A DNA stretch of 16,186 nt from Muribaculaceae bacterium (GTDB taxonomy: Bacteria; Bacteroidota; Bacteroidia; Bacteroidales; Muribaculaceae): positions 1 to 16,186 of the forward strand of contig VSPD01000031.1 of NCBI GenBank assembly GCA_009775125.1. Direction: 5' to 3'. Both the position numbers and the translations under genes were made by a program. This document shows, one piece after another, positions 1-6,117 of the stretch. The notes under the pieces were generated by a model. It saw only the letters and a list, made by a program, of their open reading frames with translations, had not been told where the DNA came from and made no database searches. Position 1 is the first letter of the stretch; each line of letters starts with the position of its first letter.

Positions 1-22
1 ATTATAATAATAATATTTACGC

Positions 23-43
23 GGACGCACGAGCCGTGCGTCC
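23..43. repeat. REP-like palindrome, copy 1
   Basis: A perfect 8-bp stem (GGACGCAC at 23-30, GTGCGTCC at 36-43) encloses the 5-nt loop GAGCC. A near-identical palindrome lies at 10937-10957, so this is a dispersed element and not a local accident. It sits 38 bp before the first gene in an otherwise AT-rich leader. There is no T-run after it, so it is not a classical terminator. Confidence 0.7.
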
Positions 44-81
44 CTACATAGTTTAAACATCTCTCTATCTTTAATCGTTTA

Positions 82-1293
82 GTGGCTGCTCCTTCCAATA
101 GATACAATATTAACGCAAATCCGGCGACACATAGAGGCATAGCCTGGGATTTCGGACCGCGGCGCGGATGGTTCCGGCGATGCGTCAACTTTTTTGTGCT
201 CGTCGTGAATGTCGTGGCGGCATTGGCTCTGCTGCTCACCGGCTACGGAGGCGTGTTCAACCCCGAAAACTGGGGCGGGTGGGTGTTCGTGCCAATGATA
301 TTCCCCGTGGTGCTCCTTGTCTCGCTGGCTATATTTATCATAGACCTGATATGGTGGCGGCGCACCGCCTTGATGCAGGGCGTGGCCCTTCTGCTGTGTG
401 CCGGGCCGATAGCCGACTTTTGCCCTCTCAACTATCCGCGCCTGTCGATGTCGGACGAGGAAAAGGCCAACGCCATAAAAATAATGACCTACAACGTGTT
501 CAAGTTTTCCGACTTCACACGCGCCTACGAGGGCAACGGCAACCCAACGCTCGACGCCATTCTCCGTGAGGACGCCGACATCGTGTGCCTGCAAGAATGT
601 ATGGGCATCACGCTCTCGCGCATAGGACGCTCCACGCCCGAGCAAATCGACTCGGTGTTTGCCCGCTACCCCTACGTCTACCAAGGTGGAAAAAACACGG
701 CTCTCCTGTCGAAATTTCCCGCCGAGCCTATCCCATTGCAAATCAACTCCGACACCACCGTCCGCAACAACGGAGAGGGCGCGGCCTGGCGCGTGCACAT
801 CGACGACGACCGCATCATCAACCTTTTCAACCTCCACCTCCGCTCGCTCTATCTCACCCCCGGCGACAAAGAGCAATTCACCGGCATAGTAAAAGATATT
901 GTGAAGCTCGACACCCTCGATATCGACGGACTCCGTTTTTTCCGTGCCAACGCAATGGCTAAAATTGCCGAAGCGGCAAAAGCCCGTGCCGACCAAATCA
1001 AGACCCTCGAAAAATACATCGCCAAATACGGCGGCAAAAACGTGATTGTGTGCGGCGACTTCAACGATGTGAACGGATGCTACGGCATCAACAGCCTCTG
1101 CCATGAGTCGCGGCTTCGACGCACCTACCCCCTGGTAGCTTTCGGCCCTACCGTCACGTTCCACGCCAACCACCTCTTTTTCCGCATCGACCATATTCTT
1201 TTCCGCGGCGACCTCGAGCCTTATTCCATATCAAGCCCTCGCATCCCTTATTCCGACCATTACCCCCTCGTTGCCACATTTATTATGAAATAA
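82..1293 (+). CDS. membrane-anchored endonuclease/exonuclease/phosphatase family protein
   Basis: A 403-aa protein of the EEP superfamily (Mg2+-dependent phosphoesterases including DNase I, AP endonucleases and sphingomyelinases). Three hydrophobic segments at about residues 32-54, 70-92 and 97-115 precede the catalytic domain, so that domain is probably membrane-tethered. Visible motifs in order are TYNV (Asn138), DIVCLQE (Glu172), NLHLRS (His252), GDFND (325-329), RIDH (368-371) and SDHYP (391-395, His393). Together these form the complete EEP active site. The GTG at 82 is the only plausible start after the in-frame stop at 49-51: the first internal ATG would delete the first membrane segment. 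No convincing ribosome binding site is seen. The substrate cannot be read from the sequence; nucleic acid, phospholipid or sugar phosphates are all possible. Family call is firm, substrate unknown. Confidence 0.88.
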   Translation: MAAPSNRYNINANPATHRGIAWDFGPRRGWFRRCVNFFVLVVNVVAALALLLTGYGGVFNPENWGGWVFVPMIFPVVLLVSLAIFIIDLIWWRRTALMQGVALLLCAGPIADFCPLNYPRLSMSDEEKANAIKIMTYNVFKFSDFTRAYEGNGNPTLDAILREDADIVCLQECMGITLSRIGRSTPEQIDSVFARYPYVYQGGKNTALLSKFPAEPIPLQINSDTTVRNNGEGAAWRVHIDDDRIINLFNLHLRSLYLTPGDKEQFTGIVKDIVKLDTLDIDGLRFFRANAMAKIAEAAKARADQIKTLEKYIAKYGGKNVIVCGDFNDVNGCYGINSLCHESRLRRTYPLVAFGPTVTFHANHLFFRIDHILFRGDLEPYSISSPRIPYSDHYPLVATFIMK

Positions 1294-1355
1294 ATCGCCC
1301 CACGGTGTCACAAAAATGCAGGTAATATCGTCTATCTATAAAAACACCTATTTTT

Positions 1356-2120
1356 ATGAAAACTACAAAACTTTCATCTATCATTGCTTGCGCGGCTTTG
1401 TCCGCTTCCGCCCTATTCTGCGGATGCTCGTCTCAGTCAAGAACCCAAATCGCAGGCGAAGGCCCGATTGAAACACGCGACACCGTATTAGACCCCTTCT
1501 CATCGCTTACCGTCTCAACAGGCCTGAACGTGACATTCACGGCCTCGGCTTCCGATTCCAAACCCACGGCCCACATCTCCGCGCCCGCCTCGCTCATGCC
1601 CTATCTCGTCATGGAAGTGAAAGACGGCGCCCTTCAAATCGGCCTTGACAACAGCCATAATTACAGACTCACCAACCGCGTCGACATCTCCATTTCAGCA
1701 CCCATGGCCGGCTCCTTCACCGCCACATCAGGCTCCGACCTCGACATTATCTGCTCCGACACCGCCGACGCTGTCACCCTGCACTGCACATCCGGGGCCG
1801 ACATCGACATAGCCTCGATCAACTGCCAATCCATCTCCGCCCACTGCACATCCGGCGCCGATATCGACATCGCCAACCTTTCCGCTGCCGCCGCCGAGCT
1901 GGATTGCACATCGGGAGCCGACATCGACGTGACATGCGCCCGCGTCGCATCGCTCGCCGCATCGGCCACATCCGGCGCCGACATCGACATTGCCGGCAAA
2001 GTCGAGAACCTCACTTGCACCGCCACATCCGGAGCATCGATCGACGCTTCCAAAGTCGACAAAAGCACCCTCTCCAAGCAAAACATAAGCAAAAACTCCG
2101 CCGGCTCCGTCAAGATTTAA
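1356..2120 (+). CDS. GIN-domain (DUF2807-like) lipoprotein with 20-residue beta-coil repeats
   Basis: A 254-aa predicted lipoprotein. Residues 1-23 form a signal peptide ending in FCGC, with Cys24 as the lipidated residue, so it should be anchored in the periplasm or at the outer membrane. The remainder resembles the putative auto-transporter adhesin head GIN domain (DUF2807), a right-handed beta-helix. The motif TSGxDIDx begins at residues 124, 145, 165, 185, 205 and 224, close to a 20-residue step and so about one helix turn per repeat. It is Ser/Thr/Ala/Asp-rich and has no enzymatic motif. The gene follows the EEP gene by 62 bp on the same strand and converges on the sigma/membrane-protein pair. 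A terminator candidate lies about 80 nt after the stop. GIN proteins are generally of unknown function; envelope-stress or adhesion roles are only inferred. Confidence 0.85.
   Translation: MKTTKLSSIIACAALSASALFCGCSSQSRTQIAGEGPIETRDTVLDPFSSLTVSTGLNVTFTASASDSKPTAHISAPASLMPYLVMEVKDGALQIGLDNSHNYRLTNRVDISISAPMAGSFTATSGSDLDIICSDTADAVTLHCTSGADIDIASINCQSISAHCTSGADIDIANLSAAAAELDCTSGADIDVTCARVASLAASATSGADIDIAGKVENLTCTATSGASIDASKVDKSTLSKQNISKNSAGSVKI
1725..2048 (+). repeat. in-gene 60-bp repeat coding the TSGADIDI coils
   Basis: Six copies of the coding word for TSG(A/S)(D/S)(I/L)D(I/V/A) start at nucleotides 1725, 1788, 1848, 1908, 1968 and 2025. The three central intervals are exactly 60 bp. The core of each copy is nearly identical at DNA level (ACATCCGGCGCCGACATCGA and close variants), while the intervening 36 bp differ. 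The coils could expand or contract by recombination. Confidence 0.85.
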
Positions 2121-2126
2121 TAATTC

Positions 2127-2143
2127 AAGACAGGAGAACAGGA
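2127..2143 (+). repeat. 17-bp inverted repeat, left arm
   Basis: The word AAGACAGGAGAACAGGA at 2127-2143 is present as an exact reverse complement at 2528-2544. A GGAGAAT word follows in both arms at the same offset, extending the similarity imperfectly. The arms bracket the whole hairpin cluster. Confidence 0.75.
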
Positions 2144-2200
2144 GTGCGGGGAGAATCTGATTCCGATGCACAAAGCGGCAGAGCCGCTTAATACGATAGG

Positions 2201-2225
2201 CATGGGCGAAAGCCCATGTTTTTTT
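2201..2225 (+). terminator. intrinsic terminator candidate after the lipoprotein gene
   Basis: A perfect 7-bp stem (CATGGGC / GCCCATG) closes on the stable tetraloop GAAA and is followed by seven T residues (2219-2225). This is a textbook Rho-independent terminator in the rightward direction, about 80 nt after the lipoprotein stop. It is one member of the hairpin array, and the only one with a T-run. Confidence 0.65.
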
Positions 2226-2423
2226 GATATGTTGTTATTCGACAGCGGCCGCAGTCGAACTTCCGAAATTGCACTAACAACACGGGCTATTGCCCGTGCC
2301 TACCGTATTCGACCGCAACTGCGGTCTACCTTGTCTTTTACGGGGTCAAACCGTAATTATACGGTGTATGCGTCTCCGTTAGGAGACAAATATTGTAGCG
2401 CAGGGCGACAGCCCTGGGGGGAC

Positions 2424-2459
2424 GTGGATGTTATTAATTAAGTGGATGTTATTAATTAA
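2424..2459. repeat. 18-bp perfect tandem duplication
   Basis: GTGGATGTTATTAATTAA occurs twice with no gap, at 2424-2441 and 2442-2459. The two copies are identical, suggesting a recent slippage duplication. Confidence 0.9.
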
Positions 2460-2463
2460 GGTG

Positions 2464-2494
2464 TTGGAGCGGAGCTTGCCGGAGCGTTCGATAA
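2464..2494. repeat. dispersed 31-bp repeat, copy 1
   Basis: This 31-bp word (core GGAGCGGAGC then TGCCGGAGCGTTCGATAA) matches 10988-11018 at 26 of 31 positions. All five differences are transitions. The reverse complement of the other copy reads CTTCGACAGGCTCCGCTCC, a type of word that recurs in bacterial intergenic DNA. Confidence 0.7.
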
Positions 2495-2527
2495 ATTTCG
2501 GCTTGCCCCGTAATATTCTCCTGCCTT

Positions 2528-2544
2528 TCCTGTTCTCCTGTCTT
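2528..2544 (-). repeat. 17-bp inverted repeat, right arm
   Basis: Exact reverse complement of 2127-2143. It ends 22 bp before the stop of the leftward membrane-protein gene. No target-site duplication is evident outside the arms, so transposition is not demonstrated. Confidence 0.75.
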
Positions 2545-2566
2545 ATTTTCTCTTTTTTCCTGCAAA

Positions 2567-3142
2567 CTAATCGTCGGATTCGAGCGAGGCGGCTATCTGC
2601 CGAATCAACCGCCGGTTGCGCCGGTCGATGGCCAGGCCTATCGCACCGCCGGCCACTCCGCCAACTATGCCGCCCACCAGCATCGGGGTGTCAAACGACA
2701 TATCCATCAACAGAAGCGCCACCACCGGTATGCAGCATATCCATCCCGCTATTTTGGCGCGGTGGCGTATGGTGTCGATGCGCAGCATCCGGCGCACGGC
2801 GTCGGCCACCGGCAGCGAGTAAAGGTCGGTGCGGGAGATATAACGGAAAAACCATATCGCGAAAATCCCCGTCGCTATCATAAACACGACATATATCACT
2901 ATCGTGAGGACCGAAAGCGGCAATATCCCGGCCATAAGCAGGAACCACAGCGGCGAGGACAGCCCGACAATGCCGCAAAAACGGTAATACCTTGCCACCT
3001 GCGTCTTTTCCGAAGTGAGTTTCTGGGCACGCAGCCGGTGCATGAGCTCAGCGTTGCGCCGCTCAAGAGCGTCGATGCGCACGCTGCTCCTTTGCCAAAG
3101 GGCGCGCAGGGAGTCTATGTCGGGATTCAAATCTTGATTCAT
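2567..3142 (-). CDS. four-helix membrane protein, probable partner of the adjacent ECF sigma factor
   Basis: A 191-aa protein with no family I can name with certainty. Residues about 10-45 are charged and heptad-like, as expected of a short cytoplasmic coiled coil. Four hydrophobic segments follow at about 55-72, 75-98, 130-148 and 155-172, the last Gly-rich (GGIVGGVAGGAIG). A basic tail ends the protein. The ATG lies 2 nt after the TAG of the sigma gene, which implies co-transcription and translational coupling. By position it would be the anti-sigma factor or its membrane sensor, but there is no zinc-finger HxxxCxxC motif of the ZAS type. Function is therefore inferred from context. It could instead be an unrelated membrane protein regulated by the sigma factor. 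Confidence 0.7.
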   Translation of the reverse strand: MNQDLNPDIDSLRALWQRSSVRIDALERRNAELMHRLRAQKLTSEKTQVARYYRFCGIVGLSSPLWFLLMAGILPLSVLTIVIYVVFMIATGIFAIWFFRYISRTDLYSLPVADAVRRMLRIDTIRHRAKIAGWICCIPVVALLLMDMSFDTPMLVGGIVGGVAGGAIGLAIDRRNRRLIRQIAASLESDD

Positions 3143-3144
3143 GC

Positions 3145-3657
3145 CTATATTTGTTTGGTGGGGTCGTTGGCCAGGCGTGTGCGCGCACGCGACAGGCGCG
3201 TGGCCACGTTTGCCTTGGACAAACCCGTGATTTCACTTATTTCTTCATAACTGCGCTCGTCGAGCCAAAGAAGCACCACAGCCTTGTCGATGGGGTCGAG
3301 CCGCCCTATCAGGCGATACATCTCGCGCAGCGCGGCCGCGTGATCGGCCGAAGAATCGTCATCGGCCACCTCCACGGCGCTCTCGATCGGCAGCGGCACG
3401 TCGTGGCGCCCGTGGCGGCGGCGAAACGAAATGCACGTGTTGAGAGCCACGCGGTAGATCCACGTCGACACACTCGCCTGTCCGCGGAAAGAGTCGATAC
3501 CCTGCCAGAGATTGATGAGCGTCTCCTGGTAAAGGTCGTCGGCCGGCGCGCTTTTCGACGCATAAAGATAGCACACCTTGGCTATCACCTGCCCGTAGGC
3601 GGCAACCAGGCCCGAAAAGCGCTCCTCCTTCGTTATGTATGTGCCGGAAATTTCCAT
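3145..3657 (-). CDS. RNA polymerase ECF-type sigma-70 factor
   Basis: A 170-aa sigma factor of the extracytoplasmic function group, at the family's usual length. Region 2 spans about residues 13-81, with DDLYQETLINLWQGID (40-55) and STWIYRVALNTCI, the core-binding and -10-recognition helices. A variable acidic linker follows (about 92-107). Region 4 spans about 115-162, with the helix-turn-helix SYEEISEITGLSKANVATRL for -35 recognition. Regions 1 and 3 are absent, as expected. The gene starts 24 bp after the outer membrane protein stop and runs into the membrane-protein gene at 3142. I see no separate strong promoter, so it may be read from the upstream gene, or from one hidden in that gene's 3-prime end. 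Target promoters cannot be read from this window. Confidence 0.92.
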   Translation of the reverse strand: MEISGTYITKEERFSGLVAAYGQVIAKVCYLYASKSAPADDLYQETLINLWQGIDSFRGQASVSTWIYRVALNTCISFRRRHGRHDVPLPIESAVEVADDDSSADHAAALREMYRLIGRLDPIDKAVVLLWLDERSYEEISEITGLSKANVATRLSRARTRLANDPTKQI

Positions 3658-3681
3658 TTTGCGCCTGCCCCGCAGTATATC

Positions 3682-5766
3682 TTATTTTAGAATCGCACTA
3701 TTAGAAAACTCTCCTTTCTCAACCTCATTATATCGGCTTACCTTCTTGCCATACCCAAAAGTATAGGTAGCGGTCAATGAGAATCTCATATGTGCATTCG
3801 TTGAAAATGTTGAGGCAGTATAATCATAGAATTCAGACAACAATGTTCTTTTACCGCTGAGCCAGCTCTTACGAAAGAAATTGTATGCAGCAGCACTTAA
3901 ATTCCATGCACCGTTACCCCAGCCAATTTTCACCATATACTGTTCCGGCACACTCTCCTTGTACTCTGCCTGCGTTGCCGGATACTTTCGTTTCGTTGAA
4001 TATGAACCGACGAAATAGAAACTTTTCAGGTAATAAGAAGCCTGAATACGCCCGTTGAAATCATCGATGGAATATGAATATGCGCCACGAGTGCGGTAAA
4101 TCCAATATTGCGGTATCATACTTAGAATTAATCTGCTGCCAAAAAACTTTGCCGTGGCATTGATATTGAACATAAACGCATTGTAGTCTCCGCCATTGAT
4201 ATATTTGCGCAGCATGGTGCCATCGGGAGCCGTGGGGGAATATATCGTGACACACCTATCCTTAAAATTAAACTGGCCTCCGGTAGCGGATAACTGCCAT
4301 TTGTTATTAGGAAGCCATGTATATGACAAGGATGTATTCATGTATTTATAGTCCTTCAAATCGGGTGAACCTGTAAACCACATAAGTTCATCCTGTTGAA
4401 GCATATTCGGACTTTTTTGAGAGGCATCGGGAACGTCTTTTCCATAATTCCACGAGAAAGTGAGCATATGCTTCTGCGCAGGCATGTAATTGGCATACAC
4501 ATTTATTTGCGGGAAATTGTCGCTTGATGAGATTCCGCTTATTTTATTGTTTTCCCATGCCCAACCAAGCTCTCCTCCCGTCTGCAACTTCTCTCCTGTA
4601 TAATCATAATGGACGCCAAAGAAATATGCCTGAACATTGTAGGTTTGTTCAGAAGATGTATTTCCCGTATAGTCGATTGAATTACGCCTCCAAACACCCG
4701 AGCCAAAAGCCATCAGACGGTTATGTTGGTTAAGCTGATAAGAAAACCTTGGATTGAAGTGCAGGTCGTGGACATTCTCTACTGCATTATTTAATATATC
4801 GAAATTGTCAGCAGCATAATGGGAGTTGGATGTGTTATGTCCGTAATTATATATCAATCCTGTTTGAAGCGATGTTTTGGGCGATAAGTTAAAGAAAAAA
4901 TCGCCAGCATATGCAGCGGTTAAATTTTTAGAAGACATCTTCTTCGTCGACATTTCATTGTCAAATATCCTTGGCTGATATATTACATAATCTAAAATAT
5001 CGTTGACAGGCGTATTGGAAATATTCAAGCTCACCCTGTTTGAAATCTGAATCTTTTGAGAAGAATATAATGCTCTTGCAGCTATATTGTTCACATTATT
5101 ACGGTATCTCGATGACTCTGTTGATGAAACGCGGTTAATATCGGCCGGTCCATTATCAAAAAGATTTGGGAAACGGAACAGCTCCGATTTATAAGATCCA
5201 TTGTGCCGTGTGGTCAAATATGACTCATCTGCATAAATGTCAAACAACATAGATTTATATGCAATTTTTGAATATACCGAGGCGTCCGTTGTATTCACAC
5301 TGAATTGTTTCTCTGCTTTGAGCTTCACGTAGCCGCCATATTCATATTTTTGCATTACAAAATTTATAACATGCTTGGCACCCTTGAATCGTGCATCGGT
5401 CGGGAAACTATAATACTCCACCCGTTTCACATCCTGAGTTCTTAATCCATCCAAATCCTGTTGGTTGGCTTCATTGTAATCGATAAACATTGTCACATTC
5501 TGCCCTGCCATTGTTTTTACCGACAAAGAGGACATATTCACATCCAACTGAGGAATTGCCATCAATCCTAAAAGCATAACACCCGACTGTGCGGCATTTT
5601 TTTGTTTTGAATTGGGAATATACTTCGACACATTATTTGTTATGCTCTGATTCTCTGCCTCTATAACAACTTCATTAAGCTCATAAGTGAGTGAATCATT
5701 AAATTCCTGCGCTATGCAATTGAAAGATATATTTAAAACAATCAAAAGCAGAGATAATATCCTCAT
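3682..5766 (-). CDS. outer membrane beta-barrel protein with TonB-receptor-like plug
   Basis: I place the start at the ATG at 5766 (694 aa) because a clean signal peptide begins there (MRILSLLLIVLN... cleaved near CIAQ). The in-frame ATG at 5820 would add 18 residues before it. A plug-like segment follows, with VTMFIDYNEANQQDLDGLRT and DVKRVEYYSFPTDARFKGAKHVINF. The rest is a long stretch of alternating aromatic and polar beta strands. The C-terminus FGYGKKVSRYNEVEKG...SAILK matches a Bacteroidota outer membrane beta-barrel family related to TonB-dependent receptors, and it looks complete. The usual N-terminal carboxypeptidase-like domain of SusC proteins is absent. The substrate is unknown and no SusD-like partner is nearby. 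Base composition is visibly more AT-rich than its neighbours, with many AAT, ATA and TTT codons, which suggests a different history. Confidence 0.85.
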   Translation of the reverse strand: MRILSLLLIVLNISFNCIAQEFNDSLTYELNEVVIEAENQSITNNVSKYIPNSKQKNAAQSGVMLLGLMAIPQLDVNMSSLSVKTMAGQNVTMFIDYNEANQQDLDGLRTQDVKRVEYYSFPTDARFKGAKHVINFVMQKYEYGGYVKLKAEKQFSVNTTDASVYSKIAYKSMLFDIYADESYLTTRHNGSYKSELFRFPNLFDNGPADINRVSSTESSRYRNNVNNIAARALYSSQKIQISNRVSLNISNTPVNDILDYVIYQPRIFDNEMSTKKMSSKNLTAAYAGDFFFNLSPKTSLQTGLIYNYGHNTSNSHYAADNFDILNNAVENVHDLHFNPRFSYQLNQHNRLMAFGSGVWRRNSIDYTGNTSSEQTYNVQAYFFGVHYDYTGEKLQTGGELGWAWENNKISGISSSDNFPQINVYANYMPAQKHMLTFSWNYGKDVPDASQKSPNMLQQDELMWFTGSPDLKDYKYMNTSLSYTWLPNNKWQLSATGGQFNFKDRCVTIYSPTAPDGTMLRKYINGGDYNAFMFNINATAKFFGSRLILSMIPQYWIYRTRGAYSYSIDDFNGRIQASYYLKSFYFVGSYSTKRKYPATQAEYKESVPEQYMVKIGWGNGAWNLSAAAYNFFRKSWLSGKRTLLSEFYDYTASTFSTNAHMRFSLTATYTFGYGKKVSRYNEVEKGEFSNSAILK

Positions 5767-5848
5767 CAAATAGAAATAATGAGTAACTTTTGCGGAGGAT
5801 GTTGTAATCCAGTCCATCATTTTATAGCATTTTCGTTAATTTCAAGAA

Positions 5849-5882
5849 CAAAGATATTAACCTTACAAATAATAGACGCAAA
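5849..5882 (-). promoter_or_regulatory. Bacteroidota-type promoter for the outer membrane protein gene
   Basis: Read leftward, TATCTTTG (5856-5849) is a perfect match to the -7 consensus TAnnTTTG. A TTTG (-33 box) lies at 5882-5879, spaced 22 nt, slightly longer than the usual 19-21. Transcription would begin near 5842, giving a leader of roughly 75 nt to the ATG at 5766. Confidence 0.6.
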
Positions 5883-5920
5883 AAATCACGTAAAATTACA
5901 ACAATGTCGGCAAAATTCAT

Positions 5921-5928
5921 TAATTTTG
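5921..5928 (+). promoter_or_regulatory. -7-type box before the small membrane gene / dxs operon
   Basis: TAATTTTG matches TAnnTTTG exactly. It ends only 6 nt before the ATG at 5935, so if it is used the transcript would be leaderless or start inside the small gene and mainly serve dxs. No clear TTTG is present 19-21 nt upstream, so support is partial. Confidence 0.4.
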
Positions 5929-5934
5929 CGCTCA

Positions 5935-6117
5935 ATGAACACTGCCAATGTCATACGATTTGCTATTTTAGGGCTCATTTGGCTCGGACTTGTCGCCACG
6001 ATTATCGTGCGGTCGGCCCGTATCACGGCTTATACCGTGTTTGTGATTATTGCGTCGGCTATAATCATTTTTGTGCCCATGTACAAAAAATATGTGAAGA
6101 ATGGCAACAAACGCTGA
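5935..6117 (+). CDS. small two-helix membrane protein overlapping dxs
   Basis: A 60-aa protein beginning MNTANVIRF. Two hydrophobic segments, about residues 6-26 and 32-50, are joined by a short basic turn (RSARIT), and the tail KKYVKNGNKR is strongly positive. This is the pattern of a small inner-membrane hairpin with the termini probably cytoplasmic. I do not recognise a named family. Its last 17 nt overlap the start of dxs, which suggests translational coupling and makes a real gene more likely than chance. The longer in-frame extension back to 5779 is rejected because it runs through the divergent promoter region. A role beyond membrane association cannot be stated. Confidence 0.65.
   Translation: MNTANVIRFAILGLIWLGLVATIIVRSARITAYTVFVIIASAIIIFVPMYKKYVKNGNKR

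Larger units (their letters stand above)
2121..2566. other. gene-free hairpin-rich intergenic region
   Basis: No believable gene is present. The stretch lies between the convergent lipoprotein and anti-sigma-like genes. It holds a 17-bp inverted repeat at its edges, at least eight short hairpins with unrelated stems, an 18-bp tandem duplication and a dispersed 31-bp repeat. Examples of hairpins are 2173-2189, 2201-2218, 2238-2259, 2281-2298, 2311-2326, 2350-2365, 2372-2387 and 2401-2416. Stems are 6-7 bp, and loops are 3-4 nt in all but the third. The small reading frames crossing it follow the hairpins and are not supported as proteins. Confidence 0.8.

Noticed and set aside
79..1194. Leftward 371-residue frame opposite the EEP gene
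   Set aside because: It mirrors the EEP gene, has no recognisable domain and an unnatural Val/Gly/His-rich composition. The rightward frame carries a full active site.
2166..2441. Rightward 91-residue frame in the hairpin region
   Set aside because: Its codons follow palindromes, and it contains no domain, membrane segment or start signal. It is an accident of the repeats.
5767..5820. Upstream start (ATG at 5820) for the outer membrane protein
   Set aside because: It would put 18 polar residues before a clear signal peptide; the ATG at 5766 gives a normal export signal.
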